Shown in pieces: positions 33,413 to 46,021 of a stretch of 64,000 nt of DNA. The translations under genes were made by a program, and so were the position numbers. The stretch comes from Escallonia rubra. Lineage: Eukaryota > Streptophyta > Magnoliopsida > Escalloniales > Escalloniaceae. The stretch's first letter is position 1. Each line of letters starts with the position of its first letter. The notes beneath the pieces are model-generated. The model had not been told where the DNA came from and searched no databases. It saw nothing but the letters and a program-made list of their open reading frames with translations. Location of the stretch: positions 248,001-312,000 of the forward strand of contig JAVXUO010000983.1 in NCBI GenBank assembly GCA_033065855.1, given 5' to 3'.

Positions 33413-34411
33413 GGATAAATTGCAAATAACCCCATGGTTGCATTGTTTTTTTTTTCCAATTACATCGCATAACATTCTAACGTTTCAAATTCGTTGCAAT
33501 TGGGATCCACAACCGTCCCTCCATTAGGAAAACAGTGGGCGATCATATGGAGGGACGGACGTGTCTTTTAAGACACACAAACACATCCACCACCCACCTC
33601 CCACACCCAATACACAAGCTATTTGCCCACACACCTCGGCCCGCCCTCAATCCTTATCCCTGTAACCGAACCACCACACACACAACAGCCCCCAGTCTCA
33701 TCACCGACTATGAATGCAAACGTACCCACACACCACAGTCCTTAACCCACCCCCACCCCTCTGGCAAACCCCTCGTCAACCACCATCGGTGAACAAACCC
33801 CCTAAAATCCCCATCCTCAAAACCGACCACTACACACACCACGGCCCCGTACCCCCTATATCCCATCACCCACCTTTAGTGCAGACCCACACATAGTACG
33901 TTCGCCCTCACCACCACACACCCCTTACACAAAGTCACCCCCATCCCCCTATCACCCACCACCATACACACGTCATGTATTTAAGTGGCAGCGATGGATC
34001 TGAGTTAGTGAGTGAATTTAGGTAAAGGAAAAGGTTGTGGTGGTGGGTTAATGGTGGATTTTGGTGGTTGTCTTTGAAATCTTGGGGTTTAGGGTTTAGC
34101 ATTAAAAATTTGTTCAATAAAGAATCTTGAGAATGATTAGTTGAGGAGCAGACTGGGCTGGTGGAGGTATGGTAGGTTAATGGTGGTTGGTATAGTGATT
34201 TGAGGTTAGGGGAGGAAGACACGTGTTTATACAGGTTTGCCCCTCCAAAAATATGATGGGCACATGAGAACAGGCATCCACTTTCTTTTTCAACAGGAAT
34301 TACGTACAATTTTGGGTCCAATTGCAATAAATTTAAAATATTAGGGTGTTATGTGATACAATTGAAACAGAAAAATGATGCAAATCTCATGAGAATATTA
34401 ATTATTTACCT
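33413..34411. mobile_element. ~1.0-kb non-autonomous MULE-like element
   Basis: The left end (33413 to about 33512: ggataaattgcaaataac, ttgcat, caattacatcgcataaca, gcaattggga) matches the reverse complement of the right end (about 34310-34411: ggtaaataatta, tttgcatca, caattgtatcacataacacc, gcaattggacc). The interior is a C/A-rich simple-sequence stretch on the plus strand (33580-33970) that creates long Thr/Pro/His-rich frames, not genes. No transposase is present. The target duplication is unclear (actgtct versus aatgtca). Confidence 0.65.
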
Positions 34412-34527
34412 TAATGTCACAATGTTATCGTGAGATTTACGTCACGGTTCATATCACTAGAGTTGAACGAAGAATGATTGAGAAGAGAACTAGAAGTTTT
34501 CGGCCATAGCAGTCAACACCACTTAAC
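34412..34527. other. Short spacer
   Basis: Nothing recognised. Confidence 0.4.
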
Positions 34528-34872
34528 TTGAACATAAAGAATTTCAGAAGAAAGTGTGATGATCATGTATTTTGGCAATCGCGAATCAACAGCCATGGAT
34601 TTAAGCCATCTGGAATCAGACTTCGATGGATAGAAAATGTGGTATTCATATTCGATATGAAAGATTTTATGAATGTCTTAAAAGACTATGTCCGTGAACT
34701 CATAAGTACCAACTTGACTAGTCTTTTAAGAAAAGCATTACCCTGTGGTCGTGACTCTATCCATGAACTCATTAGTATTTACTTGGCTAGTCTTTTGAGA
34801 GATGCATTACCCTTTGGTGGTGACCTGAACCGTGTTGTTATGTTGGCCCACATCAACGACAACACCACATGA
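34528..34872 (+). pseudogene. 114-codon frame with an internal 24-residue tandem duplication
   Basis: The frame contains two adjacent 72-base units encoding RELISTNLTSLLRKALPCGR and HELISIYLASLLRDALPFGG. Differences between the copies are mostly conservative, which hints at past coding selection. There is no recognised domain, no signal peptide and no visible splice context. It could be a gene relic or chance. Confidence 0.25.
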
Positions 34873-36002
34873 GCATTACTTTATCGAAATATATAACCTA
34901 AAATTATTATAAAATGCCTCTCATCCTTGCACTTGCCCCGTTGAACCTCGCCGCTAGTGTCAATTCATCGACATTACCCATTCGTTACCTACCAAGAAGA
35001 GGTAGGGATCAACGGTGAATGGGTAAGGGGATCAATCTAAAGAGTGATGCCTGCGAGGTGAATCCCGTCCGGATTTATATTTTACTTAGTTGCTAGTTTT
35101 TGCTAGTTTAGTATGATATGACATTTTTTTCATTTGTCAGATATTTCTTTATAATTAACAAAATTAGTTGTGACTCATCCGCGATGCGTGTAGCATAATT
35201 TTAAGACTTTGTTGCTAAAGATCTTAATACCTTAATATGATAAACTATGAATTGTCATTGCTTATTTCAAGAAATAATCCAATTTCGTGGGATTGTGGAT
35301 TAAGCACCGGGAGAGAGCAATTCTAGTACGGTGGGAAATAGTAGCATATCTTCTTCAACTCGAAAGATTGATAACACTCTCTCTCTCTCTCTCTCTCTTC
35401 CTTCCTTTGCAATACGCCACTAACTCTTCGGCACAACTGCAATTCAAACTGGTTCTGTATGCCGTATTTCTATCATAGAATGACTAACATTTTGAAATGC
35501 AAATATGATAATAAAAGAAGTGTAAATTTTGTTGCTACCCTGATTGTAAGAATATAGTTACAAACATTCTTAATAGCCACTAAAGTTAGTGACATTTCTT
35601 CTTGACTTTCGGCAACAATTTCTACTAGAACTTTTTAGCATCACTAAAATAATTTAACAATAATTAATTGTTACTATACAGGAAGTTGTAATTATTCTCT
35701 TACAATCAGACAACAACCAAATCTTTCATAAAAGAACGTCAATTAAAGATTTTTTTATAAGCAAATTGACACCTGAAAAAGCATGAGTAAATATAATCTG
35801 AAACGCAACTAGAAGCATGACAGATGAAAGGAAACAAACCCTATCTTAATATAATATGGAGTATAAATTGACAAAATACTACTAATATATTAATCTATTG
35901 GAAACGACTTGTGAGGATTTTGGAGGTTGAAATAATTGATTCGAAAGATCGCAAAAAAAGTACTTGCATCCTGAAACGCAAATGTTATATAAAAAAAAAT
36001 AA
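34873..36002. other. Intergenic spacer with (CT)n tract
   Basis: A ctctctct run lies at about 35379-35398. No gene recognised. Confidence 0.5.
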
Positions 36003-37096
36003 TACTCCTTTCGTCCTAAATTAGTTGATTGTATTTGACTTGCACGCTTATTTATGATTTAAGTCATATTTTATGAGTTTTCCGTTTTATCCCAAGGGAG
36101 AGGAAGAGGGAGGGGGAGAAGTAAGTGGTTCAGGATAGAGAAAATAAGTTGGTGGAGGATTAGGGGCTGTTTGATAAAACTGAAATTTAAGTGCTGAAAA
36201 AGTTAAGCACTGAATTTGTAAAACTGAAAACTTTAAGCGACTGAATTTTTACTGAAAAATAAGTTAACATGTTTGTTTGGTAAACCAAAAGCAGATAACT
36301 GAAAATTGTTTATTTACAAATTTATCCATTTTACCAAAATTATTCATTTGTTTAAGTACTTTGTAACTTCTTTTTTTTTTTTTGTTGGCTAAAATCATGT
36401 TGATGGTGGTGGTGGCAGTGACGATGGAGTGGCGGTGGCGACAAAAAACTGTCAATGGTGGCGGTAATGGAGCATGAAGACGTGGTGTTGGTAATTGTGA
36501 TGATAGCGAAAAACAGCGACATGGCGGTCAGTGGTTGTAGTGTGGTGGATCTTTAGATGATTTTGGCGAAAACATACGTAGTGACAACAACGACGGTATG
36601 GTGGAGGTGGCGGTGTCCTTGTGGTGGTGTCGGTGGTGGTGGTGATAGTGACTATGTCATGGTAATTGTGGTGGTGATAACAAAAAAAAATAATGGTTGT
36701 GGTGGTACTTGTATTGTAGTGGAGACGGTGTTGTCAACAAATTAATTGAGGCGACATAACGGTGATAATTATTATTTTTTATGTAAAAAAATGTTAAATA
36801 ACTTTTTTAACCATCTCATTTTGAATTAAGTGATCAGCATTAAGTAAGTCCACCTGACTTAAAATTTTAGTCTATTTTTGGTAGGACTTAATTTTTTAAG
36901 TGATACAAGATTTAGCGTTATCAAACGCACTTAATTAAAAATCATTGAAAATTTTAAGTTTAAAGTGCTTAAAATAAAATAATATTGTAAAATACAAAAT
37001 GAGTAAATATGAAAAAATATTTACATAATCTTCTTTAATTTGGAAAGCAATCAATTTTTTTGAATATGAACAATTTTTTTTGGGACGAAGAGAGTA
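36003..37096. mobile_element. Stowaway-like element containing a nested insertion
   Basis: The left end tactcctttcgtcctaaatt and the right end aattttttttgggacgaaga + gagta are inverted and bordered by TA, as in Stowaway-type MITEs (consensus tactccctccgtccc). Inside, the ggaagagggagg...agaaaataagttggtgg text matches the second copy at 47224-47602. The region from about 36166 to 36930 (gggctgtttgataaaactga ... gttatcaaacgc) looks like a separate hAT-like insertion, which explains the unusual length. Confidence 0.65.
36400..36740. repeat. GGT-rich low-complexity stretch
   Basis: Irregular ggtggtggcggtggtgacga-type triplet sequence inside the nested insertion. Translated frames are Val/Gly-rich and not credible proteins. 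Confidence 0.8.
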
Positions 37097-39699
37097 ATCA
37101 ATGGGACTACCTTTTATGAGGTATATGGACGCATTAATGTTATGATGGCCTCCATAAAGATTTGAACCGCAACTTTTCTTTTCTTCTAAAGATGAAGATG
37201 ATCATTTCACAAACTCTTGCAAAAATACCCACAGCTTTTAAGTAAGTGACTGCATCTTACTGTAATTGGTTTGATGAAGTTTGCATTTCCATCCTCAAAT
37301 CATTTCAAATAAAGTTAAGAGGAAAGATTAATTAAAAAATATACGTACACATTGTAGAATTTTTTATTTTTAATGTTGTTACAACTTAAATAAAATTAAA
37401 CAACTTAAATAGGCCCTAAAATAAGCAACTCCTACGGCATCTATAGGTAACATGGAAAGCATCACATCAGTTGGTTGCATGAAATAGACAAAAGCGGCCT
37501 CATGTTGCATACCAAGGTTCGCGAGTTTATAGTGCATGATTGCCCTTTCTACACACATGCAAAATGGAATTGCTAGTAGCCCTTTGAATAAATCTGCAGT
37601 CCGGATAAAATTGACGAGCGGGTGTAGATGGTCGTGTAAAAAACTTTCTTGGGTTGGTATATTGTACAAATATACCAAATGCCAGACACATTTGCATTAA
37701 TAACTTGTTGTTTGTGGCTTTTACTTTGTTTTTTTTTTTTTGTCTTGAGACTATAACAGAGACAATCATGTTACTCACATGACATCCAGGTCCAATGAAA
37801 TATTGTCAAATTTAAAACGTGAAAATTTTGTCACTGTCCACATTGCCAGAAATGAAGGAGAAAGCTTGGAATGGATGTTCAACAACCGTAAACTCTGCCC
37901 GTTACTATCCACATCACCAAACTTGAGCCGGAATGAGAAATCCCAGTAATGGATTTCGGCTATTACAAGCCAGACCTCACCGGTGACACTACATGATCCT
38001 CACCTCACCGGAGTACATGATCTTGTCGAACTGTAGACATGCCTCCCCTATTTGTCCTCACCTCGTCGGACCTCGTTGCATTGAGCCAATTCGTCGCACC
38101 ATCCCTTTGTTGCCTACCAAACACTGAGAGAGATTGGCGGTAAACACTGAAAAGTTACAAATAAAATAAGTAATATTTGACTAATTAACATTGAGCATAA
38201 ACGAAAAAAAACTAACAAAATGAAATATAAGAGAAGGAAATGCTTACTTTGGTGCTTATGAGGGGTCGGAGTACGTAGGTAATCGCCATTACCCTCAGGA
38301 GTAAGATCCTCTTGTTTATATTTCATTTTCCACGTGTTTCATGTGTGTTATTTTATTTCCCACGTTTAGTGAGTTCTCTTACTTTCGCTTCTTGACTTGA
38401 CTTTAACATAATAATAATAATAATTAACGTCCCTTCAGTGTGTATCATTACGTCAGAAAATTCCGTGGCCTTTTCCTTTTGGTTGGTAAATTTACATGGT
38501 GTGTAATCAATGTCAAAAGATAATTTGTTCTAGTCAAACTTTTTTTTTTTGAGAAAATAAAAGTGTTTAAATAGCCTGAGAGATTAGGAGAATGTAATTG
38601 ACGTATTAAAATTTACACTACATTGAACTATAAGATCCTTACCTTAAGCTGTTTTTGAACTTTCATATATTAACTTCTTTGGTTATTATCCTTACTCGTG
38701 TATTCAAGAGAGTTACTCAAAGTCGTTATTGAAAAAACATTTACCAACAATTTTTTGTGGTGTTCCCTTAGTCAAAACATCGCTTTGCATCTTTCATTTC
38801 AAATGTTGTTTTCCATTTTCAGTTGCTCATTTTTTAAATTTATTCTTTCCTTCAATTGTATTGTAATCAGGAGTATATTAATTCTTATAAGTTTTTTTAA
38901 TTGTAGCATATATATTTTTTCAGTTGTACTGTAATTAAAAGTATATAAATTATATTGTAATCAGTCATGCACCGTGCGCTGCCCTTGGTCGGTATCCTAC
39001 TCTGACAGGCACCTCGGCCGTCGCCACTACCAACACGAATAAAAAAAATAATTCCTTATAAACAACAATGTGACTAGCTTAAAACAAAGAAACATTATAA
39101 ACTAAACAAGTTAATCCATATTGAATCGAGTTAAATGGAATAGATTGGATCTGAATAGCACGGAACACGACAGATTGGAGCGGCTTAAATTAAAGATGTG
39201 ACAAATGAAGATGGGATAATTTTTTTTTTGGGACGGGGACGAGGCGGGTTGTTCCATATTGTCGTCTCTAATAATTACTTGATTAAGAAATGAATATGGT
39301 GTAAATAGCGTGTGAAGTGGGTAAAGTTTGACCGACCTCACTTACCACGCTTCATGCACAGCCAATGATTTTATGAATATGTGCGGGTCACTTTTTAATT
39401 TTCCAAATTCTTTATGTGCTTTGCGACTCCAAAAAGTGGGGTTCAACGTTGACCAGCTAACCACAAATTCCAATTTGCGTGTTGCACTCTGTTTTTCATT
39501 TACTACTTGATTGTTTAGCTTTATTCGGTCGTCTTGTGGTTGGAAAAAAGAAACACTCGTTTAAGTCTTCAGTCGTCGGTCGTTACGAGACCTATGACTG
39601 AAGTACCTCATGGGTCTTCTTCCCCTCCAATTAAGAAATTATCATCGCAATATTTTTCCAATAGGTAAATATATAAATAATGAAAATATTGTCAAGCGT
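37097..39699. other. AT-rich intergenic spacer
   Basis: A minus-strand frame at 37379-37678 (99 codons) shows no domain I recognise. No gene is supported. Confidence 0.5.
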
Positions 39700-39829
39700 A
39701 CTAATTTATGCTTCATAGGCGAACTCTCGCCCTGTAGTTGCCTGTAATGCTTCACAGCTGCTTCTGGCAACCTTTGTAAACTCTTATTATCAATGACATT
39801 CTCATCATTATCAAAAAAAAAAAAAAAAA
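39700..39829 (+). mobile_element. Retroposon 3' end with poly(A) tail
   Basis: Non-coding sequence ends in a T-rich 3' region (aactcttattatcaatgaca) followed by a tail of about 17 A at 39811-39829. This is the typical 3' structure of plant LINE insertions. The 5' extent is unclear. Confidence 0.4.
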
Positions 39830-41159
39830 GTCTAAGTTTGATCCAAATATTTTTTTTTCAAACGTTCATCGTACTCTCTCTTTATTTTCTATTCATTTAT
39901 CTATCTTTTGTCTTTCGTTCCAGCAATACTCGTTTATATTTTATCCATTTCATGATGCAATACCCATCTACAGAATTTGCCAAACACTGAACTTCTTAAG
40001 TTATGAGATTCTAAATGCAGGGATCTTAAAATGAAAGAATCTTAATTTTAATGGTATTTCTAAACAGAATTTCTTTTTGTCAATTGAGTGGCTTTATTTT
40101 GTATTTCTTCATGTGTTAAGAACTAGTCAATTGGCAAATTCAAGTAAACTGATACGACTTTGACTGCAGCACATTTGCGTCCTTTTGGATGACTTGGACT
40201 TTTTTGGTCCACTAAAACTTTTCAACACAGTGGGCCTAGTAAATTACTGACTGGACTCAAAAAGCAGGCCTGTCGACGGGATATTTATGATCCAATAGCT
40301 TTTAAAGCTCTTCCACAAGAATTCATTTCCTTGGGAATCTTCTTACGCTAGACGTGAGTTTGGATCAAAGAAGTGAACACGGAGTACATGACTCTCACCT
40401 TTTGTAGTAGGGGACCTAGAGATTTAATACATTTTTCCATGCGTCATATTATCTTATCTTTGCTGCCCTTTTGTTTGGCATAAGATTTGAGTGCCAAATT
40501 GTTCACATCAATTTGGACCGCTCAAATATCAGATTGAACTGATCCAATTTGAACTGTTTAAGAGGCTTAACGGTTCGATTTCGTATTTTTCGAATCGGTT
40601 CAGTTCAGTTTGATTTATGGTTTACTTTTTTTAAACCGATCACAAATCCCATCGAATTGACCTATGATTGTTAAATTTATTCTTAATGACATTCATTGTT
40701 AATTTTTACATACATGATATTAAGCAAATCCGAATACACAGAACCTTGCAGTTAAAAGAAAAGAATGTATTAAGAGCAGTTATAACACAAAAGTGTAGTG
40801 GTCAATATCTCTCGTATATTACTCATTCTTTTTGGTACGTCAATTATAAAGGCATAATTGATTTTTATTGTGATATACGTCTAAAATAATACTTATATCA
40901 TATATTAAGGTGAGCACTGAGATTTTAAATGAAGCAAGATCATGTGCAATTGGGTTTCTATGCTTGAAGTATTATCGCAATTCAAATCAGTGGTGTTTTT
41001 TGGGTCAAGATTATGGTTCAATTCTCAATAACTGTGAATGAATTGTGAATCTCTTATCTTTGGATACAGAGTATTATTGCTGAGATTCATTACTTGCTAC
41101 ATATACTAGAATTTGGATCAAACCAGGTGGTGCACACCTTTTATTCTGCCTTTATTGTA
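39830..41159. other. AT-rich intergenic spacer
   Basis: No gene recognised. cgaatcggttcagttcagtt-type motifs recur at 40590-40620 and, in related form, at 41755-41830, suggesting another dispersed repeat. Confidence 0.45.
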
Positions 41160-41634
41160 GGAGATAAGTGGTGGTAGGGCCACAACAATGGAGTTTGGGG
41201 GCTTCACGAGGTGTTAGTTTTAACTTGGGTCTTGGGTTAGCCAAAGATTACCAAGATTTGTGGGGTTGCACTGAGGAGCTGTGACAGAATATTTGTGCTT
41301 GGCAATGAAATGGGGATATGGAAATAAAATGGACTTTACTGATTGTCTTCTCGGAGCGAGTAGATCGTGAAAGATATCTAGTTTTTAGAGCTTGTTCCAA
41401 TGGCGTTGTCATCTGAATCCCTATGCAAATTATACGATGATGATGGCGTAATGGCGTATGCTCCCATATGTAAGGTGTTCAAGATAGTATATTGTTGCTT
41501 TGAAATTCCAGATATTGTTGAAACATGTTGAAGCTTTTCAAAGCTTCGTTAGATTTGGGACAGAGTGCTAATTAGTTTGTAATTACCAATTTGCGCTTGT
41601 AATACAATAACGACCTTTACCAAAAAAAAAAAAA
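41160..41634 (+). mobile_element. LINE-like 3' end with poly(A) tail
   Basis: The sequence ends agtttgtaattaccaatttg, then cgcttgtaatacaataacga, cctttacc and a run of about 13 A, a common plant LINE 3'-UTR style. Upstream text has no intact frame. I infer a 5'-truncated LINE copy. Confidence 0.45.
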
Positions 41635-41869
41635 AGATTATGTGCAATTTAAAGAAAAATATACTTTAATTTTGAATAATATGTTTAGATCCAATAGTAG
41701 GTCTGTAAAGGAAGGACTTTTCTAAATAAATGCAAACAATTCAAATTGACCAAATCGAAGCGTTTTAAATCGATTAAATCGAATCGTCTAAAGCGATGAT
41801 GTTTGATTTGGTTTGGTTCAAATTATTGCAAACCTACGGGTAGCAGTTCGATTTTTCGGTTTGACCCCC

Positions 41870-42152
41870 AAACTTTTTTTTTTTGTTGGTTCAAAAAAGG
41901 CTGGACCGTAAGACTCTAATTCAACCGGCAGGGAGTATTGCACCTCGGGGACCTATAAGGCCGCCACATACATCTAAGCCCCCGATTTCCGCACCTATGT
42001 CGGGGCCGAAGCGCACAAGGACCCGTGTGTGGAGCACAAGCAAGGCGATGACGTAAGTTTGTCACCAACAAGTGCGGCGGGCAGGATTCGAACCCAGGTG
42101 GGAAACCTAGATTGGGATCCTGGGGACCGCTGAACCAACCCTTGTTTGGTGT
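41870..42152 (-). mobile_element. tRNA-derived SINE or SINE-like element
   Basis: On the minus strand the element has a box A-like tggttcagcggt and a box B-like ggttcgaatcc about 35 bases apart near its start. About 200 bases of unrelated sequence follow, ending in an A-run (the T-run at about 41875-41886 on the plus strand). It is not a functional tRNA: no consistent cloverleaf could be built. Confidence 0.6.
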
Positions 42153-42351
42153 GTAAATATGAATAACCTTTATGTTTTACTCTATTTCTCTTCAAAATAG
42201 TGTCAGCTATTTTTAGAAACCATGCATCAAATGCAATAGCTCTTATTTTATGAAAAAACCCATTCTCTTATCACTTTCAAAAAGTAAGCATTCGCTTCAT
42301 TATTGACACTTGTCGAATAACAAAGTGAGTTGAACCGAAAAATTACTATTA

Positions 42352-42360
42352 TTGTTATCA
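42352..42360. repeat. Left 9-bp target site duplication of the MULE
   Basis: ttgttatca lies immediately outside the left terminal repeat. Its partner at 48264-48272 is ttgttatta, 8 of 9 identical. Nine bases is the characteristic Mutator duplication length. Confidence 0.75.
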
Positions 42361-42530
42361 AGGTTAAATACAGTTTAGTACCCTGCAACTATTTTGAAAT
42401 TCCACCTGAGAGTCCAAATGTTTATTTTTTTTACATAAAAGGGTCTGTAATTTCAAATTCGCAATAAGTAAGGACTTCCGTCTAAATTCTTAACGATCTA
42501 GCCAACACTGTCAGGGGAAATTTTGCCTAG
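42361..42530 (+). repeat. Left terminal inverted repeat of the MULE
   Basis: About 170 bases, inverted relative to 48099-48263 and related to both ends of the element at 48516-49913. Confidence 0.85.
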
Positions 42531-43298
42531 CCATATTTGTTTTTTCCCGCCATTCACTGTTGATATTTCCCTTTCCTTCTCTTTCCGTATTTTCCCACTA
42601 TTTCCCCACCTATACATACACGTGTGTAGATATACACACATACATGCTTCTGAAGCTCTCTACAGATTGATGAAGATGGAAAACAATGAAGTGTACTGCT
42701 ACTGTGGCCGGAGGACCATATTTGTGACCTTTTGGATAGTCAAAAACCCGGGAAGAAAGTTTTGAGTGTGCCTGAAACCGAAGGTAAGACCAAAAATTTG
42801 ACTGATTTTTATTTTTTGAACCTAGTTTGTGTGGATATGTTGTAGGGTAAAGATTGTGGCTTGTTTTTGGATGGCGTAATCTAGAGTTGTGTGCAAGATC
42901 GAAGGAGGTGAATGGTGATACCTGGGTTGCTGTGCAAGCTCAATTCGTTGGAAAATAAGCAAAAAGCAGAAAGAAGAGCCTTCATATTTGTGATCTTGGT
43001 TTATTGGTTTGTGTATTGGTTCATGCATGCAAAATTGGAGACTACAACTAGGAAAGGAAATTTGGAACTGCTATAGGTGTTGGACTTAATGTTATAGGAT
43101 GAAATTAGGGCTTGTAGTGTATTAGGGTGTTTGTGTATGCATTTTGAAAATTTGGGAATTTGTGTATGCACTTTGAAGATACACATGAAGGAAAGTTTAC
43201 CCTATATTCTTGTAAAATGACGAAAGCAGGTGTGGATAAACAAATGATCAAAATAGAGGACCACCTCTGGTCCTCTCCATTCATAAATCACACTTCCT

Positions 43299-43490
43299 GA
43301 CACAAATGCAAAAACCAAATCACAAATGCAAATCAAGACACACAAATGCTTAAATGAACCTTGCCAATTCACAAATGCACACATTATCAACCCTTCCAAC
43401 TCACAAATGCAAGCCTCACCAACCCTGCCAAACAACATCACAAATGCAAGCCTAACCAACTCACCAAACCATATCTTTATCATAAATGCA
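43299..43490. repeat. Degenerate cacaaatgc minisatellite
   Basis: The motif cacaaatgca recurs about seven times, irregularly spaced, linked by ccaactcac and aaccctgcca-type spacers. It lies inside the MULE, outside the transposase remnant. Confidence 0.7.
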
Positions 43491-44429
43491 GTCAAACAAA
43501 CCAATTCCTATCAATGCCAGTCTAATAAATGGAAAACAAAGAATTGTGCTTCCCAACCAAAGCTAAACAACTTAGAAAATGGTTACATTACATTAAGTAA
43601 CAATGTCACAACTTAGAAAATGCCAACATCACATGACTTAAAGCAAAAGTGCACACCACAAAGCTTCACAATTGTATGAGCTTTAAAAGATATTACAGGA
43701 TAATAAATTGGCTAAGCTTTTCAAAAGTTGCACATTAGCTTCAAAAAGTCCTATACCTAACCCCAAAAAATTCCCGCTTTTACACAAACTTCATTTCTTC
43801 ACCTTTCCTTTGCTTCTAGTTGTTGCCTCACCCTTGGCAGCAGCTTGTAGTGTAGAAAGAGAGGCATATTTTTTCTTTGTGCCTCTATGCAATGGTTGAG
43901 GACACCGTACAAAGACTGGATGTGCATCAGCTGCAGCTTCAGCTGTCTCTAAGATGCTTGACTCTGGAGGTTCGTAAGTGTCTGCAAATGTGTGAACCTT
44001 AACAGAGTGTAAGTTAGTGTTTAAAATAAACTAAACTCACTGTCATGTAGTTATATGGGTTTACCCGAGGTGCATTGGAAGATGCAACTGGAATTTGAGT
44101 GAAATTTCTGAAGGTATTTCTTTGAACATACATCGGTGAATAAAAGGTCATTATAAATCAAAATCAAAACTACATATAAATGGTAATGATGATCAAGTAT
44201 CGGAAAAAAATATGAATTATGCAAATACTAACAGGAAGTTTCTGTCTTCTCATATGCCTAGTTATTTCTAGCACTATGTGCTTGGCTTCCTTGTGTTGCA
44301 TCTTCATCTTCATCAACTGATGGTGGCTGGCTTAGGTATATTATGGTTGCTTATGTGCTACTGTGATGGCTTTTTCTTGGGTTGGTGTTGTTGGTCCTAC
44401 TGCTGCTACTGCAGCCTTTGCCGCTTGGC

Positions 44430-45970
44430 TTAATTTATGCATGCAAATTCTTCTGCGTGCCCCTCTCTCCCACAAAGTGAACATTTATTGCATCTATTAG
44501 ATTTATTTTATTCATGTTTGAAGGCTCATCTACACTCCTTCTCCTAAGCTTTCTAGGCCTGCCAGGTTGTTTGTGAAAGTTTGGTGGCAAGATTGAGGGC
44601 ATGCCATATTTTGGCCACATATTAGAAGAATCCATGAGGCTTATGTTATGTTCATATGCTTTATTGAAGGTTGATATCCTGTAGCAAGCATTGACATGAT
44701 TCTTTGGCAACTTACCTCTGAAATTCAAATAGAAAATGGCATGGATGCAAGGTATACCACTCAGGTCCCATTTTCTATGTGTGCAACTATGGTCTCCAAT
44801 GTCAACCCTATACTTATCAAAAGCTATACAATTCACCTCAAACATGCCTTTCCCAGAATGTGCTGGAATACAACTTCCACTATCCACTTTCCACATTTCT
44901 ATCAAGTTTTATATCCTTGGACATATATCTCCAGTTCATTTTGAAGCCAAATCCCTTTGTTTCTACGGTCTATTCATCAACTGAACCTAACTCTTTCTAG
45001 CATTGTCAATATTGGTTGATCCCTTGATTCAAGAATCATGATGTTAAAGGACTCACACATATTGTTGCACATCATTTAGCACTTGGGGAATGTGTTGAAA
45101 TGGGATCTTGACCAATGATGATGAGGCTTCTCAATCAACCATTGGTATGCCTCTTCATTGACTTCTTAAGTTCTTCCATCCAATGTCCAAACTTAGAAAT
45201 TTGAGTAGCCTTAGCAGCTCTCACCAACAAATCATGTAAGTTCTTTTCTTTATGTCCAGCTCTTTTGTAATTACTAAACAGATGCATCACACATAGCCTA
45301 TGGTCAATGTCTGGGACTGCAGACTTTAATGCAAGCATTAAACCTTTTTGTTTATCACTGATAAATGTCCATGCACTTTGGTTTACCATGCCTATATCAT
45401 CTTTCAACAACTGCAAGAACCACTCCCATGAATTTTTGAACTCTGACTCAACGTGCATTTGCTTGTTAGGATCCACCCCTACAGCACACAACATTTGCAT
45501 ATGATTGAGCCCTTTAAGGTGGCAACTATCAAGCCTAATAAGAGGCCTATAGGCAACCTTGAAGCCAACCTTAGTGGCCTTAAACAACAACAAAACCTCT
45601 CAAACTTTGGCTGCCTCAGCCATGCTACCGTTAACACATATTGACTACATATGTTGTCCCGAGGTTCAGTTTTTTAAGCTATGTAGCATAGTCCCACAAC
45701 ATTGAAAACTGCTTAGTTATTGTCCCTTTAACAAATTCCACAGCCTTTTTCCTTGTTCTGTATACCTGAACCCTAGAAACATTCATCACCACATCTCTCA
45801 TCATAGTTGTCCTGAGGCAGTCACATGCATCCTATGGTACGTCCTAAAAACATCAATGTACCTCTTGGACATCCATCTAGAAGTCACATGCTTATTTTTA
45901 GATGACTTATTGCATGTATGCTCACCACCTAGGGTTTTTACTTGTAGACAGTCCTGTCCTTTGAACCTGG

Positions 45971-46021
<51 letters not shown>

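Noticed and set aside
33535..33896. Thr/Pro/His-rich frames resembling a structural protein
   Set aside because: Simple C/A-rich sequence within an inverted-repeat element; no conserved motif and overlapping equivalents in several frames.
37379..37678. 99-codon minus-strand frame that looked like a retroelement fragment
   Set aside because: On inspection it contains no reverse transcriptase, integrase or RNase H motif.
41995..42150. Possible tRNA gene (ggattcgaaccc region)
   Set aside because: Box A and box B are present on the minus strand, but no complete cloverleaf can be built, and a long body with an A-tail follows, so a SINE is more likely.
43299..43490. Possible CRISPR-like array (cacaaatgca repeats)
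   Set aside because: Repeats are short, irregular and imperfect, and lie inside a plant transposon.
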